NCBI RefSeq assembly: GCF_003443995.1
Contig: NZ_QWEY01000007.1
Span: 62,001-126,000, forward strand
DNA length: 64,000 nt
Reading direction: 5' to 3'
Source of the DNA: Pseudotabrizicola alkalilacus
GTDB lineage: Bacteria > Pseudomonadota > Alphaproteobacteria > Rhodobacterales > Rhodobacteraceae
Shown: piece after piece, positions 63,762 to 64,000 of the stretch
Layout: each line of letters begins with the position of its first letter
Position numbering within the stretch: the first letter of the stretch is position 1
Position numbers and translations under genes: made by a program
Notes under the pieces: generated by a model
Seen by the model: only the letters and a program-made list of their open reading frames with translations
Told to the model about the DNA's origin: nothing
The model's database searches: none

Positions 63762-64000
63762 TCAGATCGTGATCTGGCTGAAGCCTTCGCGCAGCGCGTG
63801 GGACCAGGCGTCGCTCATGTTGCGGAAGGATTCGTCGCCCGCCTCGATCCGGCGCAGGGTGCCGATCTTGCACTCGTCGGCCTGGATCACGCACAGATCA
63901 AGCGGCATGCCGACCGACAGGTTGGAACGCAGGGTGGAATCCATCGACAGCAGCACTGCCTTTTGCGCGTCGCTGAGCGAGGTGGTTGGCTTTACCACCC
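63762..64000 (-). CDS. Proteasome-type protease (Anbu-like), C-terminal fragment
   Basis: Only the last 78-79 residues lie in the window; the frame runs off the right edge. The segment LSDAQKAVLLSMDSTLRSNLSVGMPLDLCVIQADECKIGTLRRIEAGDESF matches the C-terminal part of COG3484 proteasome-like proteases (Anbu), Ntn-hydrolase relatives of the 20S proteasome beta subunit that self-assemble. The catalytic N-terminal Thr/Ser is outside. In other bacteria the gene lies with ATP-grasp, alpha-E and transglutaminase-like genes, which would be to the right. Confidence 0.8.
   Translation of the reverse strand, partial: VVKPTTSLSDAQKAVLLSMDSTLRSNLSVGMPLDLCVIQADECKIGTLRRIEAGDESFRNMSDAWSHALREGFSQITI

Overview
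The window reads as a high-GC chromosomal segment of an alphaproteobacterium of the family Rhodobacteraceae/Paracoccaceae. The basis is the long dcw cell-division cluster with DUF2484 and DUF2161 genes embedded in it, the DUF1638/corrinoid-protein pair, the helicase-S4-fdxA-carD block, a DUF1127 gene followed by CCUCCUCCC-loop RNAs as known from Rhodobacter sphaeroides, and strong G/C third-position codon use. No phage, transposase, CRISPR array or rRNA operon was seen.

Layout. 1-2000: the 3' end of a corrinoid-protein gene (B12-dependent methyl transfer), a 51-residue membrane peptide, DUF1638 and an NTF2-like protein. 2095-27609, minus strand: the dcw/envelope cluster, in transcription order mraZ-rsmH-ftsL-ftsI-murE-murF-mraY-(DUF2161)-murD-[690-bp gap]-ftsW-murG-murC-DUF2484 // terminator // a divergent PRC-barrel/small-membrane-protein pair // murB-ddl-ftsQ-ftsA-ftsZ // terminator // lpxC-bamD-recN. 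Together these make lipid II, polymerise septal peptidoglycan, build the divisome, make lipid A and help insert outer-membrane proteins. Upstream of mraZ lies a 640-bp non-coding leader with GGG repeats at 10-bp spacing that look like MraZ sites.

28250-31632: mrp/apbC, then a CcaF1-like DUF1127 gene followed by about 600 bp holding twelve hairpins that all present a CCUCCUCCC anti-Shine-Dalgarno-like loop, arranged as six short/long pairs, and then a BenE-type transporter. 31713-37833: a UvrD/PcrA helicase gene divergent from pyruvate carboxylase. 37935-40222: tRNA-Gly, a small EamA-like membrane protein, tRNA-Tyr, rlmB and a CoA-binding protein. 40228-44945: a histidine operon (hisB-hisH-glsA-hisA-hisF-hisE) with a glutaminase gene overlapping hisH and a DUF2147 gene facing the other way. 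44976-48411: a four-gene Mn/Fe-type ABC importer with two Fur-family-like palindromes in its promoter region.

48582-55414: a glycosyltransferase-like protein, metY with an unusual structured leader, a SIMPL-domain protein and a 1134-residue GspL-like/TM/GspC-like fusion. 55431-57281: cobT and cobS (B12 lower-ligand attachment), divergent. 57330-62360: carD, fdxA, an S4-domain gene, a SUV3-like helicase and a TPR protein. 62430 to the end: an SCP2 protein, an alpha/beta hydrolase and the C-terminus of a proteasome-like (Anbu-type) protease. A dispersed intergenic repeat with core GGGAGTATTTGG plus a GCAGCAAT or ACAGAAAATG tail occurs about ten times, usually against gene 3' ends.
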